A DNA stretch of 13,591 nucleotides from Propionibacteriaceae bacterium UBA5174 (GCA_002413345.1 DHWU01000010.1:1-13591), one strand, 5' to 3'. Counted from the first letter of the stretch, positions 1 to 8,298 are shown. Numbers and translations: made by a program. The notes: generated from the letters alone by a model not told the origin.

Positions 1-64
1 ACGATTTGAACCTGCGACCTCTGGGTTATGAGCCCACCGAGCTACCGAGCTGCTCCACCCCGCG
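1..64 (-). tRNA. Initiator tRNA-fMet (CAU), 3' end cut by the window edge
   Basis: On the minus strand the sequence begins CGCGGGGTGGAGCA at position 64, the usual 5' end of an actinobacterial initiator tRNA. The anticodon CAT lies at 30-28. It sits in a stem of three G-C pairs (GGG before the loop, CCC after), the hallmark of initiator rather than elongator tRNA-Met. The D arm (AGCAGCTCGGTAGCT) and the TTCAAAT T-loop are visible. The last bases of the T-stem, the 3' acceptor strand and any CCA lie outside the window. The visible T-stem has one apparent mismatch: standard position 52 (G, window 12) would face position 62 (G, window 2). The tRNA identity is secure; the mismatch could be real or a sequence error at the edge. 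Confidence 0.93.
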
Positions 65-75
65 TTGCGTTGGTT

Positions 76-104
76 AGCTTAGGTGAGAGCGGGCGAGATC
101 CCAA
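76..104 (-). promoter_or_regulatory. Promoter of the initiator tRNA
   Basis: On the minus strand a -35-like TTGGGA (104-99) is followed, after 17 bases, by a -10-like TAAGCT (81-76), which fits the actinobacterial TANNNT pattern. Transcription would start near 69, giving a leader of about 5 bases before the mature 5' end at 64, to be removed by RNase P. Spacing and location fit a housekeeping sigma promoter; there is no experimental evidence. Confidence 0.6.
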
Positions 105-181
105 ATCGAGTTCGTACGCGTCAGTCATAGTGGTGGAATCGCTGCAGTGGTGGTGAGCCGAGTCGATCGCGGTAGCTCCGG

Positions 182-187
182 TAAGCT
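182..187 (+). promoter_or_regulatory. Possible -10 element upstream of the transporter operon
   Basis: TAAGCT fits the TANNNT -10 pattern and would start transcription near 194, upstream of the candidate starts at 224-245. No convincing -35 is seen 16-18 bases upstream. The 120 bases between the tRNA promoter and this site hold nothing else I can support. Confidence 0.3.
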
Positions 188-244
188 GTGCGGGCCTTCG
201 CATTGCGTGAGGAGCGGAGGACTGTGTTGAATTCTGGAGGGCAG

Positions 245-1777
245 ATGGGCAACGCCGAGTCGCGTTGGCGGGCTAAGTCGGTGGTGGTCAGGCTGTTTGC
301 AGTGATGCTGGGAATGACCTTGGCGGTTAGCAGTGTGGGGTGCACTGAGACCAGCGAGCCGGTCACTTTGACCGTTGGTGCGAGTTGGGCGCCAACTTCG
401 ATGGACGCCTGGAACAACTCCGGCGCTGCCATTCCCCAGGTGCTGCTCTACAACGTCTACGAGACTCTGGTTAAGGCCGATAGCGAGGGCAACTTGAGGC
501 CCTTGCTGGCGCAGACCTGGGAGGTCAGCGCCGATCAGCTCACCTATACCTTTCATCTCAATGGTGCGGCCAAGTTCGCCTCAGGAAACCCGGTCGATGC
601 GGCTGCAGTGGTGTCCAATATTGCGCGGCTGAAGGCCGACCCTGGCCTCACTGAGGACAAGTTGGAGCAGGTCAACCTGATCGACAGTGTCACGGCCTTG
701 GATCCACAAAAGGTAGAGGTCAAACTCACTCGGCCATCAATGATGTGGCTTTACGAGATGTCATCCTCGGTGGGAATGATTGTTGACCCAGCATTCACCG
801 GTGACTTAGCTCGAGCCACGGCCGGTTCGGGCCCATACACCTTGGAATCCTTCGACCCAGATCAAAGCGTGACCTTGGCCAAGAACGCCGGATATTGGGG
901 CACTCCGCCGCGCTACGACGAAGTGACTTTCCGCTACTACAGCGATGCCAACGCGATGAATACGGCCATGTTGTCTGGAGATCTGGACATCATCTCGAAC
1001 CTGCAAACCCCCGAGGCATTGGGCCAGTTCTCCGACACCAGCCGGTTTACGACCACGATCGGCACCACCAACGGTGAAGTTGTCCTCGGCCTGAACCACA
1101 AGACCAAAGCCCTGGCAGATCTGCGAGTGCGTCAGGCCTTGACCATGGCGATCGACCGCAAGGCTCTGCGCGATACGGTCTGGGCCGGCCAGGGCACCTT
1201 GATCGGCTCGATGACGGTACCCACTGATCCTTGGTATGAAGACCTGAGCGGTACCAACCCGTACAACCCAACTCGCGCCAAAGAGCTGTTGAAGCAGGCC
1301 GGTTATGGCAACGGGCTGACTTTGCGGATGCCGATTCCCTCGGTCAATTACGCGGTCAAATCGGCACAATTTGTGGCCAGCCAGCTCAAGCAGGTTGGGG
1401 TCACGGTGAAGGTCGAGCAGCTAGACAACACCTCCTGGCTGCAGAAGGTTTTCAATGCGCCCGGTGGCAATGGCTACGACCTGACGGTGGTGGCGCATGT
1501 CGAGCCGCACGACCTGGGTAGGTTTGCTTGGCCGAACTACTACTGGCATTACGGATCGGCCGAATTTGGCAGGTTGTATTACGCCGCTGATTCGACGGTG
1601 GACCAGACCCAGGCCGTTGCCGGAATGAAAGTTGCTGCCCAATATCTGGCCAATGACGCTGCCGCGGTCTGGCTATTCGCTTTGCCCAATCTGGTGATCA
1701 CTACCAGCGAAGTCACTGGGGTTGCGAAGAACGCCACCTCGCTGAGCTTCGATCTGACCAATATCACCAGCCGGTAG
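245..1777 (+). CDS. Peptide ABC transporter substrate-binding lipoprotein (family 5, DppA/OppA-like)
   Basis: Extracellular solute-binding protein that would capture oligopeptides (or a related ligand such as nickel or glutathione) and hand them to the permease encoded next. From ATG 245 the protein has 510 residues. A basic start (RWRAK) leads into a hydrophobic signal segment, about residues 13-30, ending SSVGC. C33 is the likely lipidated cysteine, although serine at -3 is a weak lipobox residue. The mature protein has family-5 binding-protein features: an early segment TLTVGASWAPTSMD, then YETLV, LAQTWEVS, and a later VRQALTMAIDR region. Length matches the family. The frame is open upstream, with alternative starts at GTG 188, GTG 224 and TTG 227. 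GGAGG at 216-220 is better spaced for TTG 227; GGAGGG at 236-241 lies only three bases from ATG 245, so the exact start is unsettled. It is the first gene of a five-gene operon. Ligand cannot be read from the sequence. Confidence 0.9.
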   Translation: MGNAESRWRAKSVVVRLFAVMLGMTLAVSSVGCTETSEPVTLTVGASWAPTSMDAWNNSGAAIPQVLLYNVYETLVKADSEGNLRPLLAQTWEVSADQLTYTFHLNGAAKFASGNPVDAAAVVSNIARLKADPGLTEDKLEQVNLIDSVTALDPQKVEVKLTRPSMMWLYEMSSSVGMIVDPAFTGDLARATAGSGPYTLESFDPDQSVTLAKNAGYWGTPPRYDEVTFRYYSDANAMNTAMLSGDLDIISNLQTPEALGQFSDTSRFTTTIGTTNGEVVLGLNHKTKALADLRVRQALTMAIDRKALRDTVWAGQGTLIGSMTVPTDPWYEDLSGTNPYNPTRAKELLKQAGYGNGLTLRMPIPSVNYAVKSAQFVASQLKQVGVTVKVEQLDNTSWLQKVFNAPGGNGYDLTVVAHVEPHDLGRFAWPNYYWHYGSAEFGRLYYAADSTVDQTQAVAGMKVAAQYLANDAAAVWLFALPNLVITTSEVTGVAKNATSLSFDLTNITSR

Positions 1778-1792
1778 GCGGCGGGCGGAGCG

Positions 1793-2755
1793 ATGCGCTT
1801 GGGAATCCGAATCGCCAAGCGTCTTGGGGTGTTCGCGGTCACCGTGGTTGGGGCATCGCTGCTGGTCTTCTTGATCACGGCAGCACTGCCTGGGGACGTG
1901 GCCGAGGCGATCTTGGGGACGTCGGCGACACCGGAGACGGTGGCGGCCCTGCGAGCACAACTTGGTTTGGACCGCCCACTCCCGGTGCAATACCTGGACT
2001 GGGTAGGCGGATTGTTGACCGGCAATCTGGGCGTCTCCCACCTGAGCGGCGATCCGGTCTTGACTCTGCTGGGAGCCCGGGTGGCCGTGACCGCCTGGCT
2101 GGTCGGATTCGCGATGCTCGGCTCACTGCTGATTGCGCTGCCGTCAGGCCTGGTCGCCGCCGTGAAACGGCGTTCCTGGCAAGGTGTTGTGGTCGGTGCC
2201 GGAGCGCAGGTGGGAATGGCGATTCCGGTGTTTTGGGCGGGAATTCTGGCCTCGATGGTCTTCGCGGTTTGGCTGCACTGGCTGCCGGCCAATGGCTATG
2301 TAGCGCTGACTAAGAGCCCGCTGGGTTGGGCCGCGCACCTGGTCTTGCCGGTGTTGACTCTGTCGGTGGTTCAAGGCGCCGCGCTGACCCGCTACGTCCG
2401 CTCGGCTTTTGTTGAGGTACTCAACGAGGATTACTACCGAACTGCTAGAGCCGTGGGTTGGACTCCGGCTAGGGCGCTTTGGCGTCACGGACTTCGTAAC
2501 GCCTCGATTTCCTTGGTTACGGTGCTGGGGCTCCAGGCATCCTCGGTCTTAGTCGGGGCCATCGTGGTCGAATCGGTATTCAATCTGCCCGGACTGGGTT
2601 CGATGCTGCTGACAGCGGTTGCCCAGCGGGATCTGCTGGTCGTGCGGGGCACCGTCATGTTCTTGGTGGTCGTTGTGCTGGCGATCAGTGCTTTGGTTGA
2701 TTTCTCCTATCTGCTGATCGACCCGAGACAACAAACTGAACGGTCAACCCAATGA
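1793..2755 (+). CDS. Peptide ABC transporter permease (DppB-like)
   Basis: First of two inner-membrane permease subunits of the importer; 320 residues, the usual DppB length. The N-terminus has the typical DppB start: a basic stretch (MRLGIRIAKRL), a membrane helix, then a LGLDRPLPVQYLDWVGGLLTGN-like periplasmic segment ending GNLGVS. The BPD_transp_1 core spans roughly residues 90-310 with several hydrophobic helices. The cytoplasmic EAA loop that docks on the ATPases is visible near residues 213-237 (YYRTARAVGWTPARALWRHG), and NLPGLGSM follows near 267. GGAG at 1786-1789 precedes the ATG. The gene starts 15 bases after the binding protein and its stop overlaps the next start as ATGA (2752-2755), implying translational coupling. 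Confidence 0.92.
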   Translation: MRLGIRIAKRLGVFAVTVVGASLLVFLITAALPGDVAEAILGTSATPETVAALRAQLGLDRPLPVQYLDWVGGLLTGNLGVSHLSGDPVLTLLGARVAVTAWLVGFAMLGSLLIALPSGLVAAVKRRSWQGVVVGAGAQVGMAIPVFWAGILASMVFAVWLHWLPANGYVALTKSPLGWAAHLVLPVLTLSVVQGAALTRYVRSAFVEVLNEDYYRTARAVGWTPARALWRHGLRNASISLVTVLGLQASSVLVGAIVVESVFNLPGLGSMLLTAVAQRDLLVVRGTVMFLVVVVLAISALVDFSYLLIDPRQQTERSTQ

Positions 2756-3564
2756 AGCGGGCGCAGCTGGTGATCGGGTGCGTATTGGTCGGCTTGGTGG
2801 TGGTAGCGGCCCTGCTATCGCTGGTTTGGACACCCTTCGATCCGCTTGAGGTGGTGCCAGGTGATCGGCTGCAGCCCCCTGGCTGGCCGCACCTGATGGG
2901 CACGGACGGATTTGGCATCGACGTCCTCGCCCGGCTGTTGGTGGGTGCGCAGGTCACTTTGGTGGTCGGGGTGATTTCGGTCGGACTGGCGGCTTTGATC
3001 GGCGTGCCGCTTGGCCTATGGGCTGGTCAAGTCGGTGGCTGGGCGGACGAACTCGTGATGCGGACCGCCGATGTGTTTTATGCCGTTCCAGCATTGCTGT
3101 TGGCGATGCTTTTCGCTTCGGTCTTCGGCGCTTCGACCTTCACCGCCATGGCTGCGATTGGATTGGCCAGTATTCCGGCTTTCGCCCGGGTGAGCCGGGC
3201 TGGGACCAGGCAGGTTATGGCCACTGATTTCGTGCTGGCGGCGAAAGCCTCGGGCACCTCGAGTTGGGGGATCGCCCGGCGGCATATCGCGCCCAACATT
3301 GCACCGCTGATTGGAGTGCAGGCCTCGGTGGGCTTCGCCTTGGCGATCTTGGCTGAGGCCGCCTTGTCCTACTTGGGATTGGGTACGCAGCGTCCGACGC
3401 CAACTTGGGGAAATATGCTGCACGATGCTCAGCAATACATCTTCATTTCGCCGCTTCAAGCCGTGTGGCCGGGGCTGGCGATCGCTGTGGCCGTGCTGGG
3501 ATTCAACCTGCTTGGCGATGGCCTGCGCGATTACCTCGACCCGCGTCTGCGGGAGCTGGCATGA
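2752..3564 (+). CDS. Peptide ABC transporter permease (DppC-like)
   Basis: Second permease subunit, 270 residues, pairing with the DppB-like protein to form the membrane channel. It opens with a hydrophobic helix, then the DppC hallmark HLMGTDGFGIDVLARLL (about residues 45-61), followed by the BPD_transp_1 domain, about residues 70-265. The EAA loop is visible near residues 160-185 (FVLAAKASGTSSWGIARRHI), with PTPTWGNML close to the C-terminal end as is typical of DppC. The ATG is inside the stop of the preceding gene, and its own stop overlaps the next gene's ATG at 3561. The N-terminal cytoplasmic tail is short for the family. Confidence 0.92.
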   Translation: MKRAQLVIGCVLVGLVVVAALLSLVWTPFDPLEVVPGDRLQPPGWPHLMGTDGFGIDVLARLLVGAQVTLVVGVISVGLAALIGVPLGLWAGQVGGWADELVMRTADVFYAVPALLLAMLFASVFGASTFTAMAAIGLASIPAFARVSRAGTRQVMATDFVLAAKASGTSSWGIARRHIAPNIAPLIGVQASVGFALAILAEAALSYLGLGTQRPTPTWGNMLHDAQQYIFISPLQAVWPGLAIAVAVLGFNLLGDGLRDYLDPRLRELA

Positions 3565-4406
3565 GCTTGCTAGAGGTGCGCGACTTGACCGTGCGATTCG
3601 GCCGGCGGCAGATCGTCGCCGTCGATGGGCTCAGCCTTAGCCTGGCGAAAGGCGGACGCCTTGGCGTGATTGGTGAATCGGGCTCCGGTAAGACGGTGAC
3701 CGCGCTGGCTGTGCTGGGGCTGTTGCCAGCCAACGCAGTAGTGAGCGGGTCAATCGAATTGGCCGGGCGTCCGATCACCTCCCTGAATGAAGCCGGTTTG
3801 GCGAAGCTGCGGGGCAATGTGGTCTCGATGGTCTTTCAGGAGCCAATGACTGCTCTGGATCCCACCATGCGGGTCGGACGCCAAGTCGCCGAAGTGCTGC
3901 GGCTACACACCAGCGCGGCGCCCGGGAAGGCACGCGAGCAGGTTGTGGCCATGCTGAATGAGGTTGGGCTACCCGATCCGGGGCGAGTGGCAATGTCCTA
4001 TCCGCACCAACTTTCCGGCGGGCAACGACAACGGGTGGTGATGGCCATGGCGCTAATCAACGCGCCTGACTTGGTGATCTGCGATGAGCCAACCACTGCC
4101 TTGGATGTGACCGTTCAAGCAAAGGTGTTGGCAAAGCTTGATCAGGTGCTCAACTTATCCGGGGCGGCGTGTCTGTTCATCAGTCACGACCTAGCCGTGG
4201 TTTCACAGGTCTGTGAGCAAGTGATGGTGATGCTGGACGGCAAGGTGGTTGAGACCGGTACTGTCGCCGACCTATTCAACCGGCCGCAACACCCCTACAC
4301 CAAAGGCCTGGTGGCCACTTCACGACTGGATCAGATGGTCCCGGGCCAGCGACTGCCGGTGGTCGAGGACTTCTACCACCCAGACGCCGAACGGGTGGGC
4401 CGATGA
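3561..4406 (+). CDS. Peptide ABC transporter ATP-binding protein (DppD-like)
   Basis: ATPase subunit that powers uptake through the two permeases. Starting at ATG 3561 (in the ATGA overlap with the permease), it has 281 residues; the frame is open further upstream, but that extension lies inside the permease gene and shows no family similarity. Seen motifs: Walker A GESGSGKT (38-45), Q-loop Q93 in VFQEPMTALDP, ABC signature LSGGQRQR (151-158), Walker B LVICDEP (171-177), switch H209. The C-terminal tail retains HPYTKGLV, the start of the oligopeptide-transporter (oligo_HPY) extension, but stops soon after without the cysteine-containing segment found in many DppD/DppF proteins. Its stop overlaps the second ATPase gene by four bases. 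Confidence 0.93.
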   Translation: MSLLEVRDLTVRFGRRQIVAVDGLSLSLAKGGRLGVIGESGSGKTVTALAVLGLLPANAVVSGSIELAGRPITSLNEAGLAKLRGNVVSMVFQEPMTALDPTMRVGRQVAEVLRLHTSAAPGKAREQVVAMLNEVGLPDPGRVAMSYPHQLSGGQRQRVVMAMALINAPDLVICDEPTTALDVTVQAKVLAKLDQVLNLSGAACLFISHDLAVVSQVCEQVMVMLDGKVVETGTVADLFNRPQHPYTKGLVATSRLDQMVPGQRLPVVEDFYHPDAERVGR

Positions 4407-5188
4407 CTGCGTTGTACCGCACCGAGCAGTTGACCCGGCGCTACGTCGATTCCGGACGTGAGGTGCTCGCGGTCGACCGGGTCGAGTTGAGCCTGGCTGA
4501 AGGTGGTCGGTTGGGCATCGTGGGGGAGTCTGGTTCAGGAAAGTCGACTTTGGTTCGGCTACTGGCCGGACTGGATCGACCAAGTTCGGGCAAGATTTGG
4601 TTCAAAGGCACTGAAATCGCTGCTTTGCCAGAACGGCGGTTGGGTTTCTTGCGCGGCTGCGTCCAGATGGTCTTTCAAGACCCGAGATCTTCGTTGAATC
4701 CCAGGATGAAAGTCGGTGACATCATCACCGAACCCCTGCGTTCACCTCTGGTGCGGCGGCAAACAGGCGATCTGCTGGATCGCCGAACCCGGTTGGTGCA
4801 GGTATTGGCGGCGGTGGGCCTGCCAGCCGATTCCGGTGATCGATATCCGCACGAGTTCTCTGGCGGTCAGCGCCAGCGAATCGCGATCGCGAGGGCATTG
4901 GCCCCTAAACCGGAGGTGTTGATCGCCGACGAACCGGTGTCCGCATTGGACGTATCAGTACGCGCCCAGGTGCTGAATCTGCTCTCAGACTTGGTGGTTC
5001 AAGAGGGGCTGAGCCTCATCATGGTTAGCCACGACCTGTTGGTGGTGCGCTATCTGTGTGATCAGTTGGTGGTGATGAAGAGCGGCCAGATCGTGGAACA
5101 GGGTCGAACCGAACAGGTGTATGCCAACCCATCAAGTGAGTACACCAAAGCACTATTAGCCGCGATTCCACGGATTCCTGAGCACTAA
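4403..5188 (+). CDS. Peptide ABC transporter ATP-binding protein (DppF-like)
   Basis: Second ATPase of the importer, expected to form a heterodimer with the DppD-like subunit; 261 residues. Seen motifs: Walker A GESGSGKS (41-48), Q-loop Q92 in VFQDPRSSLNPRM, signature FSGGQRQRI (152-160), Walker B VLIADEP (172-178), switch H210. The SSLNPRM segment is characteristic of the DppF/OppF group. It ends shortly after EYTKALL, so the oligo_HPY extension is nearly absent, making it shorter than classical DppF (about 320-330). It is the last gene of the operon. Only 23 bases separate its stop from the convergent hisN stop, and no strong hairpin is visible there. Confidence 0.93.
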   Translation: MTALYRTEQLTRRYVDSGREVLAVDRVELSLAEGGRLGIVGESGSGKSTLVRLLAGLDRPSSGKIWFKGTEIAALPERRLGFLRGCVQMVFQDPRSSLNPRMKVGDIITEPLRSPLVRRQTGDLLDRRTRLVQVLAAVGLPADSGDRYPHEFSGGQRQRIAIARALAPKPEVLIADEPVSALDVSVRAQVLNLLSDLVVQEGLSLIMVSHDLLVVRYLCDQLVVMKSGQIVEQGRTEQVYANPSSEYTKALLAAIPRIPEH

Positions 5189-5211
5189 CGGCGCTGCAAA
5201 TGGCTCGGCGG

Positions 5212-6009
5212 TCAGCGTTGGTTGGGCTTCAGCCGGTCGACAATCTGGTTGTGAAGCGGTCCGTTGGTGGCGATCGCCCCGGGTCCAGAAACCCCCGGGA
5301 CGCCATCAATATTGGTGAAAGTCCCCCCAGCCTCAGTCACGATCACCGAGATGGCGGCCATATCGTGCAGAGCCAATTCCGGTTCGGCGGCCAAATCGAC
5401 CGCACCTTCGGCCAAGAGCATGTAGCTCCAGAAATCGCCATAGGCACGGGTTCGCCAGCAGTCACGCAGCAGGTCAGCAAATTGCTGACCGCGTCCGCAC
5501 TCCACCCAACCGCCGATTGAGGCATAGGACAGGCTGGCATCGGCAACATCTGCTACCCGGGATACTCGGCAGCGGGAGTTGTTCATCAAACTGCGCCCGG
5601 TGAAGGCGCCACCACCTTTAGCGGCCCACCACCGCCGCGATAGCGCTGGAGCTGACACCAGGCCCACGACTACCTCGTCGCCTTCCATTAGGGAGATCAA
5701 GGTCGCCCACACCGGCACACCGCGCACGAAGTTGGCGGTGCCGTCGATTGGGTCGATCACCCAACGCCGGGGTCCCCAGCCGGAGTCTTCGCGCTCCTCG
5801 CCGTGAACGGCGTCACGGGGACGGGTGCGGGACAGGCTGGTTCGGATCGAATCTTCAACGGCGGTGTCGGCGTCCGTCACGGGAGTGAGATCAGGTTTGG
5901 TGTTGACGGTGAGGTCTAAGGCCTTAAACCGCTTCATCGTGATTGCATCGGCTTGATCAGCCAGTACATGAGCCAGTCTCAGGTCATCGGTCCAGGATTG
6001 ATCAGCCAT
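5212..6009 (-). CDS. hisN: Histidinol-phosphatase (inositol monophosphatase family)
   Basis: Likely dephosphorylates L-histidinol phosphate to histidinol, the penultimate phosphatase step of histidine synthesis, as the HisN enzymes of Corynebacterium and mycobacteria do. The 265-residue protein carries the metal-binding motifs of the Mg-dependent IMPase superfamily: GEE at 70-72, WVIDPIDGTANF at 83-94 (D86 and D89 ligands), GDFWSY at 191-196, and LHDMAAISVIVTEAGG around D216. The assignment to HisN rather than inositol-1-phosphatase or CysQ rests on GDFWSYMLLAEG, which resembles actinobacterial HisN, and on location behind aroA-rsgA, a conserved arrangement in this phylum. The gene starts ten bases after rsgA and is the last of the minus-strand operon. 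It is remote from other his genes in this window. Confidence 0.85.
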   Translation of the reverse strand: MADQSWTDDLRLAHVLADQADAITMKRFKALDLTVNTKPDLTPVTDADTAVEDSIRTSLSRTRPRDAVHGEEREDSGWGPRRWVIDPIDGTANFVRGVPVWATLISLMEGDEVVVGLVSAPALSRRWWAAKGGGAFTGRSLMNNSRCRVSRVADVADASLSYASIGGWVECGRGQQFADLLRDCWRTRAYGDFWSYMLLAEGAVDLAAEPELALHDMAAISVIVTEAGGTFTNIDGVPGVSGPGAIATNGPLHNQIVDRLKPNQR

Positions 6010-6019
6010 AGTGCTAAAC

Positions 6020-7021
6020 CTAGCCGAAGGCTCGTTCCATCCTTCTAAATGACTCCAACCGTGGCCTGGAGAGCTGGCCCTTGGCTACGGCGGTATCTAG
6101 GGCGCAGTCGGGGGCAGCGGAATCATGACGGCAGCCGCGGGGGCAGTCCTCGACGAATGCCGACAGATCGCTGAAGGCGGCGACGAAAGAATCTGCAGTG
6201 ACATGACTTAGCCCAAACGATCGCACCCCGGGCGTGTCGATCACCCAGCCAGCCTCGTCGGGAAGCTCCAGGGCTACCGCACTGGTGGACGTGTGGCGCC
6301 CGCGTCCGGTTACTTCGTTGACCACACCGGTGACTCGGTCAACTCCGGGGATCAGGGCGTTGACCAGGGTGGACTTGCCGACCCCGGAATGGCCGACCAT
6401 TACGCTGCGGTGCCCAGCCAACTCTTGGCGCAGTTCGGTCAGGTTGGAGTCTGGCTCGATTGCCAACACTTTCAGCCCGAGCGGACGGTAGGTCGCCATC
6501 AGCTCATCGGGGGTGGCGAGATCGGCCTTGGTGAGGATCAACAGAGGTTCCAAACCGGCGTCGTAGGCGGCCACCAGAATGCGATCGATCATGCCTTCGC
6601 GCGGTGGCGGATCAGCCAAGGCCACCACGATCGCCAATTGATCGGCGTTAGCCACGATCGGGCGCTCGTAGGGATCGTCATCGTCGGCAGTGCGGCGCAA
6701 CACCGTGGCACGTGGGTCAACAGCAATGATCCGAGCCAAAGTGCCTTCGGCGCCGGTCGTATCGCCAACAAGACGCACCCAGTCGCCGACAATCACCGCA
6801 CCGCGGGGCAGGCTGCGAGCTTTCACCCCGGTGACCTGCTCGGGTTGGTCGGCGACCCGGCAGCGAAACCGTCCACGATCCACTGCGACTACCAAGGCCT
6901 GGATGGCATTGGCGAAGCTAGGCCGCTCTTTGGTGCGGGGCCGGCTGCGGTTGCGTCCACCAGCCCGCTCAAATCCAGCATGCGGATCGCTGGTGATGTC
7001 GTGGTCCAGACGCCGGCTCAT
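6020..7021 (-). CDS. rsgA: Ribosome small subunit-dependent GTPase A
   Basis: Circularly permuted GTPase that helps late 30S maturation. From ATG 7021 it has 333 residues. An OB-fold-like N-terminal domain (about 38-120) precedes the permuted G domain: G4 TKAD (164-167), G1 GHSGVGKS (210-217), the GRGRHTST switch I segment (239-246), and G3 DTPG (262-265). The C-terminal zinc knuckle is C293-x3-C297-x-H299-x6-C306. A longer reading from 7048 adds nine residues, but ATG 7021 lies in a 4-base ATGA overlap with the aroA stop and is preferred. The first 37 residues are arginine-rich and resemble the basic N-terminal extensions of actinobacterial RsgA. Confidence 0.95.
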   Translation of the reverse strand: MSRRLDHDITSDPHAGFERAGGRNRSRPRTKERPSFANAIQALVVAVDRGRFRCRVADQPEQVTGVKARSLPRGAVIVGDWVRLVGDTTGAEGTLARIIAVDPRATVLRRTADDDDPYERPIVANADQLAIVVALADPPPREGMIDRILVAAYDAGLEPLLILTKADLATPDELMATYRPLGLKVLAIEPDSNLTELRQELAGHRSVMVGHSGVGKSTLVNALIPGVDRVTGVVNEVTGRGRHTSTSAVALELPDEAGWVIDTPGVRSFGLSHVTADSFVAAFSDLSAFVEDCPRGCRHDSAAPDCALDTAVAKGQLSRPRLESFRRMERAFG

Positions 7022-8298
7022 GCGACGCAGTGGAGTAGGCGGGTCCACAGGCCAGGAAAGTCCGGCAAGGTCTTGGTGGTGCAGCTCACATCATCGAGTT
7101 CGATTCCGGGGGTGACCAGGCCAATCAGCGCCCCAGCGTGGGCCATTCGATGATCGGCATGGGTGTGAAACACTGCCGGTCGGCGGGGCCCTGGGGTGAT
7201 CTTCAGCCCGTCGGCGGTCTGGGTGACCAGCGTCCCGACGGCATCGAGTTCGGTGGCCAGTGCGGCTAGTCGATCGGTCTCGTGACCTCGGATGTGGGCC
7301 ACTCCGCGGATTTCGCTGGGACCATCAGCAACCGCAGCTAAGGCCGCCACGACCGGGGTGAGTTCACTCACCTGATGCAGATCAATCTCGGTTCCGATCA
7401 CGCCGTTGGGTGCGCTCACGGTGAGTTGCCGTCCGGCCACTGAGTCGGTGTAAGTCAAGGTGGCGCCAAAAGCCGCTAAGACATTGGCTAAGGCGTCGCC
7501 AGCTTGCACCGAATCAGCTGGCCATGCGGTACTCACCTGGCCGCCTGTGACCATAGCGGCAGCCAAGAATGTGGCCGCATTGGTGAGATCTGGCTCGACG
7601 GGGGCATCGACGGCAGTGATTGGGCCAGGCCTGACCTGCCAGGTGAATTCATCAGGCCGGTCTACCTCGACTCCATGCTGAGCCAGCATGGTGCAGGTCA
7701 TGTCGATGTGCGGGCGAGAAGGCAGTGACGATCCGCTGTGACGGACGGTGATGCCATCGCGATAGCGAGCTGCGGCCAGCAGCAGAGCCGAGATGAATTG
7801 GCTAGAAGAACTGGCGTCGATCCGCACCTCACCACCGGCGAAGGCGCTGCTGCCAGCAATCGAAAATGGCAGGCTGGGATGTGGGGTCACCGTGGCGCCC
7901 AACTCGGTCAAGGCCAGCAGCAGGGGAGCAATGGGACGTCGGGTTGCACCGGGATCTCCAGTGAACTGGGTTGGCTCGGCAGCGAGCACGGCGACCGGCG
8001 GCAGGAAGCGCAGTACAGTGCCAGCCAAGCCGACATCAACTCGACCACCGCCCGCCGCTTGATCGATCGGATGCACCTGCAACCGGTGTTCATCGAGATC
8101 AACAAACTGTGCGCCTAAGGCAGTCAAACCAGCCCGCATCAAGGTGGTATCGCGGGAATCGAGGACGCCAGTGAGAGTGGCTGGAGTTTGCGCGAGAGCC
8201 GCCAGCACCAGGCTGCGCGCGGAGGCTGATTTTGAGCCAGGGATTACCACCGATCCGGTGACTGGGCCGGTGGCCAGGGGAGTGGCCCAGTTGCTCAA
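7018..8298 (-). CDS. aroA: 3-phosphoshikimate 1-carboxyvinyltransferase (EPSP synthase)
   Basis: Transfers the enolpyruvyl group of PEP to shikimate-3-phosphate, the sixth step of the shikimate pathway; cytoplasmic; 426 residues, normal length. Seen motifs: PGSKSASARSLVLAALA (K23 and R28 for substrate binding), GLAGTVLRFLPP (90-101), SSSSQFISALLLA, DLTNAATFLAAA, an IRGHETDRLAAL segment, DHRMAHAGALIGL, and the C-terminal TLPDFPGLW. The usual SKSxTNR reads SKSASAR here, with Ala in place of Asn; the lysine and arginine are kept. The start is TTG 8298, overlapping the doxX stop as TTGA. I see no Shine-Dalgarno before it, so translation probably depends on ribosomes finishing doxX. The next in-frame GTG would cut the first strand of the enzyme. 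Confidence 0.95.
   Translation of the reverse strand: MSNWATPLATGPVTGSVVIPGSKSASARSLVLAALAQTPATLTGVLDSRDTTLMRAGLTALGAQFVDLDEHRLQVHPIDQAAGGGRVDVGLAGTVLRFLPPVAVLAAEPTQFTGDPGATRRPIAPLLLALTELGATVTPHPSLPFSIAGSSAFAGGEVRIDASSSSQFISALLLAAARYRDGITVRHSGSSLPSRPHIDMTCTMLAQHGVEVDRPDEFTWQVRPGPITAVDAPVEPDLTNAATFLAAAMVTGGQVSTAWPADSVQAGDALANVLAAFGATLTYTDSVAGRQLTVSAPNGVIGTEIDLHQVSELTPVVAALAAVADGPSEIRGVAHIRGHETDRLAALATELDAVGTLVTQTADGLKITPGPRRPAVFHTHADHRMAHAGALIGLVTPGIELDDVSCTTKTLPDFPGLWTRLLHCVA

Noticed and set aside
121..556. Minus-strand open frames opposite the start of the substrate-binding protein
   Set aside because: They lie antisense to a clear coding gene and show no recognisable domain or ribosome site; they are by-products of the GC-biased codon use.
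1579..2292. A 237-residue minus-strand open frame across the dppA/dppB junction
   Set aside because: Composition (rich in A, T, P, R, S) is typical of an antisense shadow, and it lies over two well-supported genes.
5189..5217. A terminator between the convergent dppF and hisN genes
   Set aside because: Only a weak CGCTG/CAGCG pairing with a 16-base loop is present, and it reaches into hisN; not convincing.
6293..7153. A 286-residue plus-strand open frame over rsgA and aroA
   Set aside because: It is antisense to rsgA motifs and to the aroA C-terminus; no family resemblance and no ribosome site.
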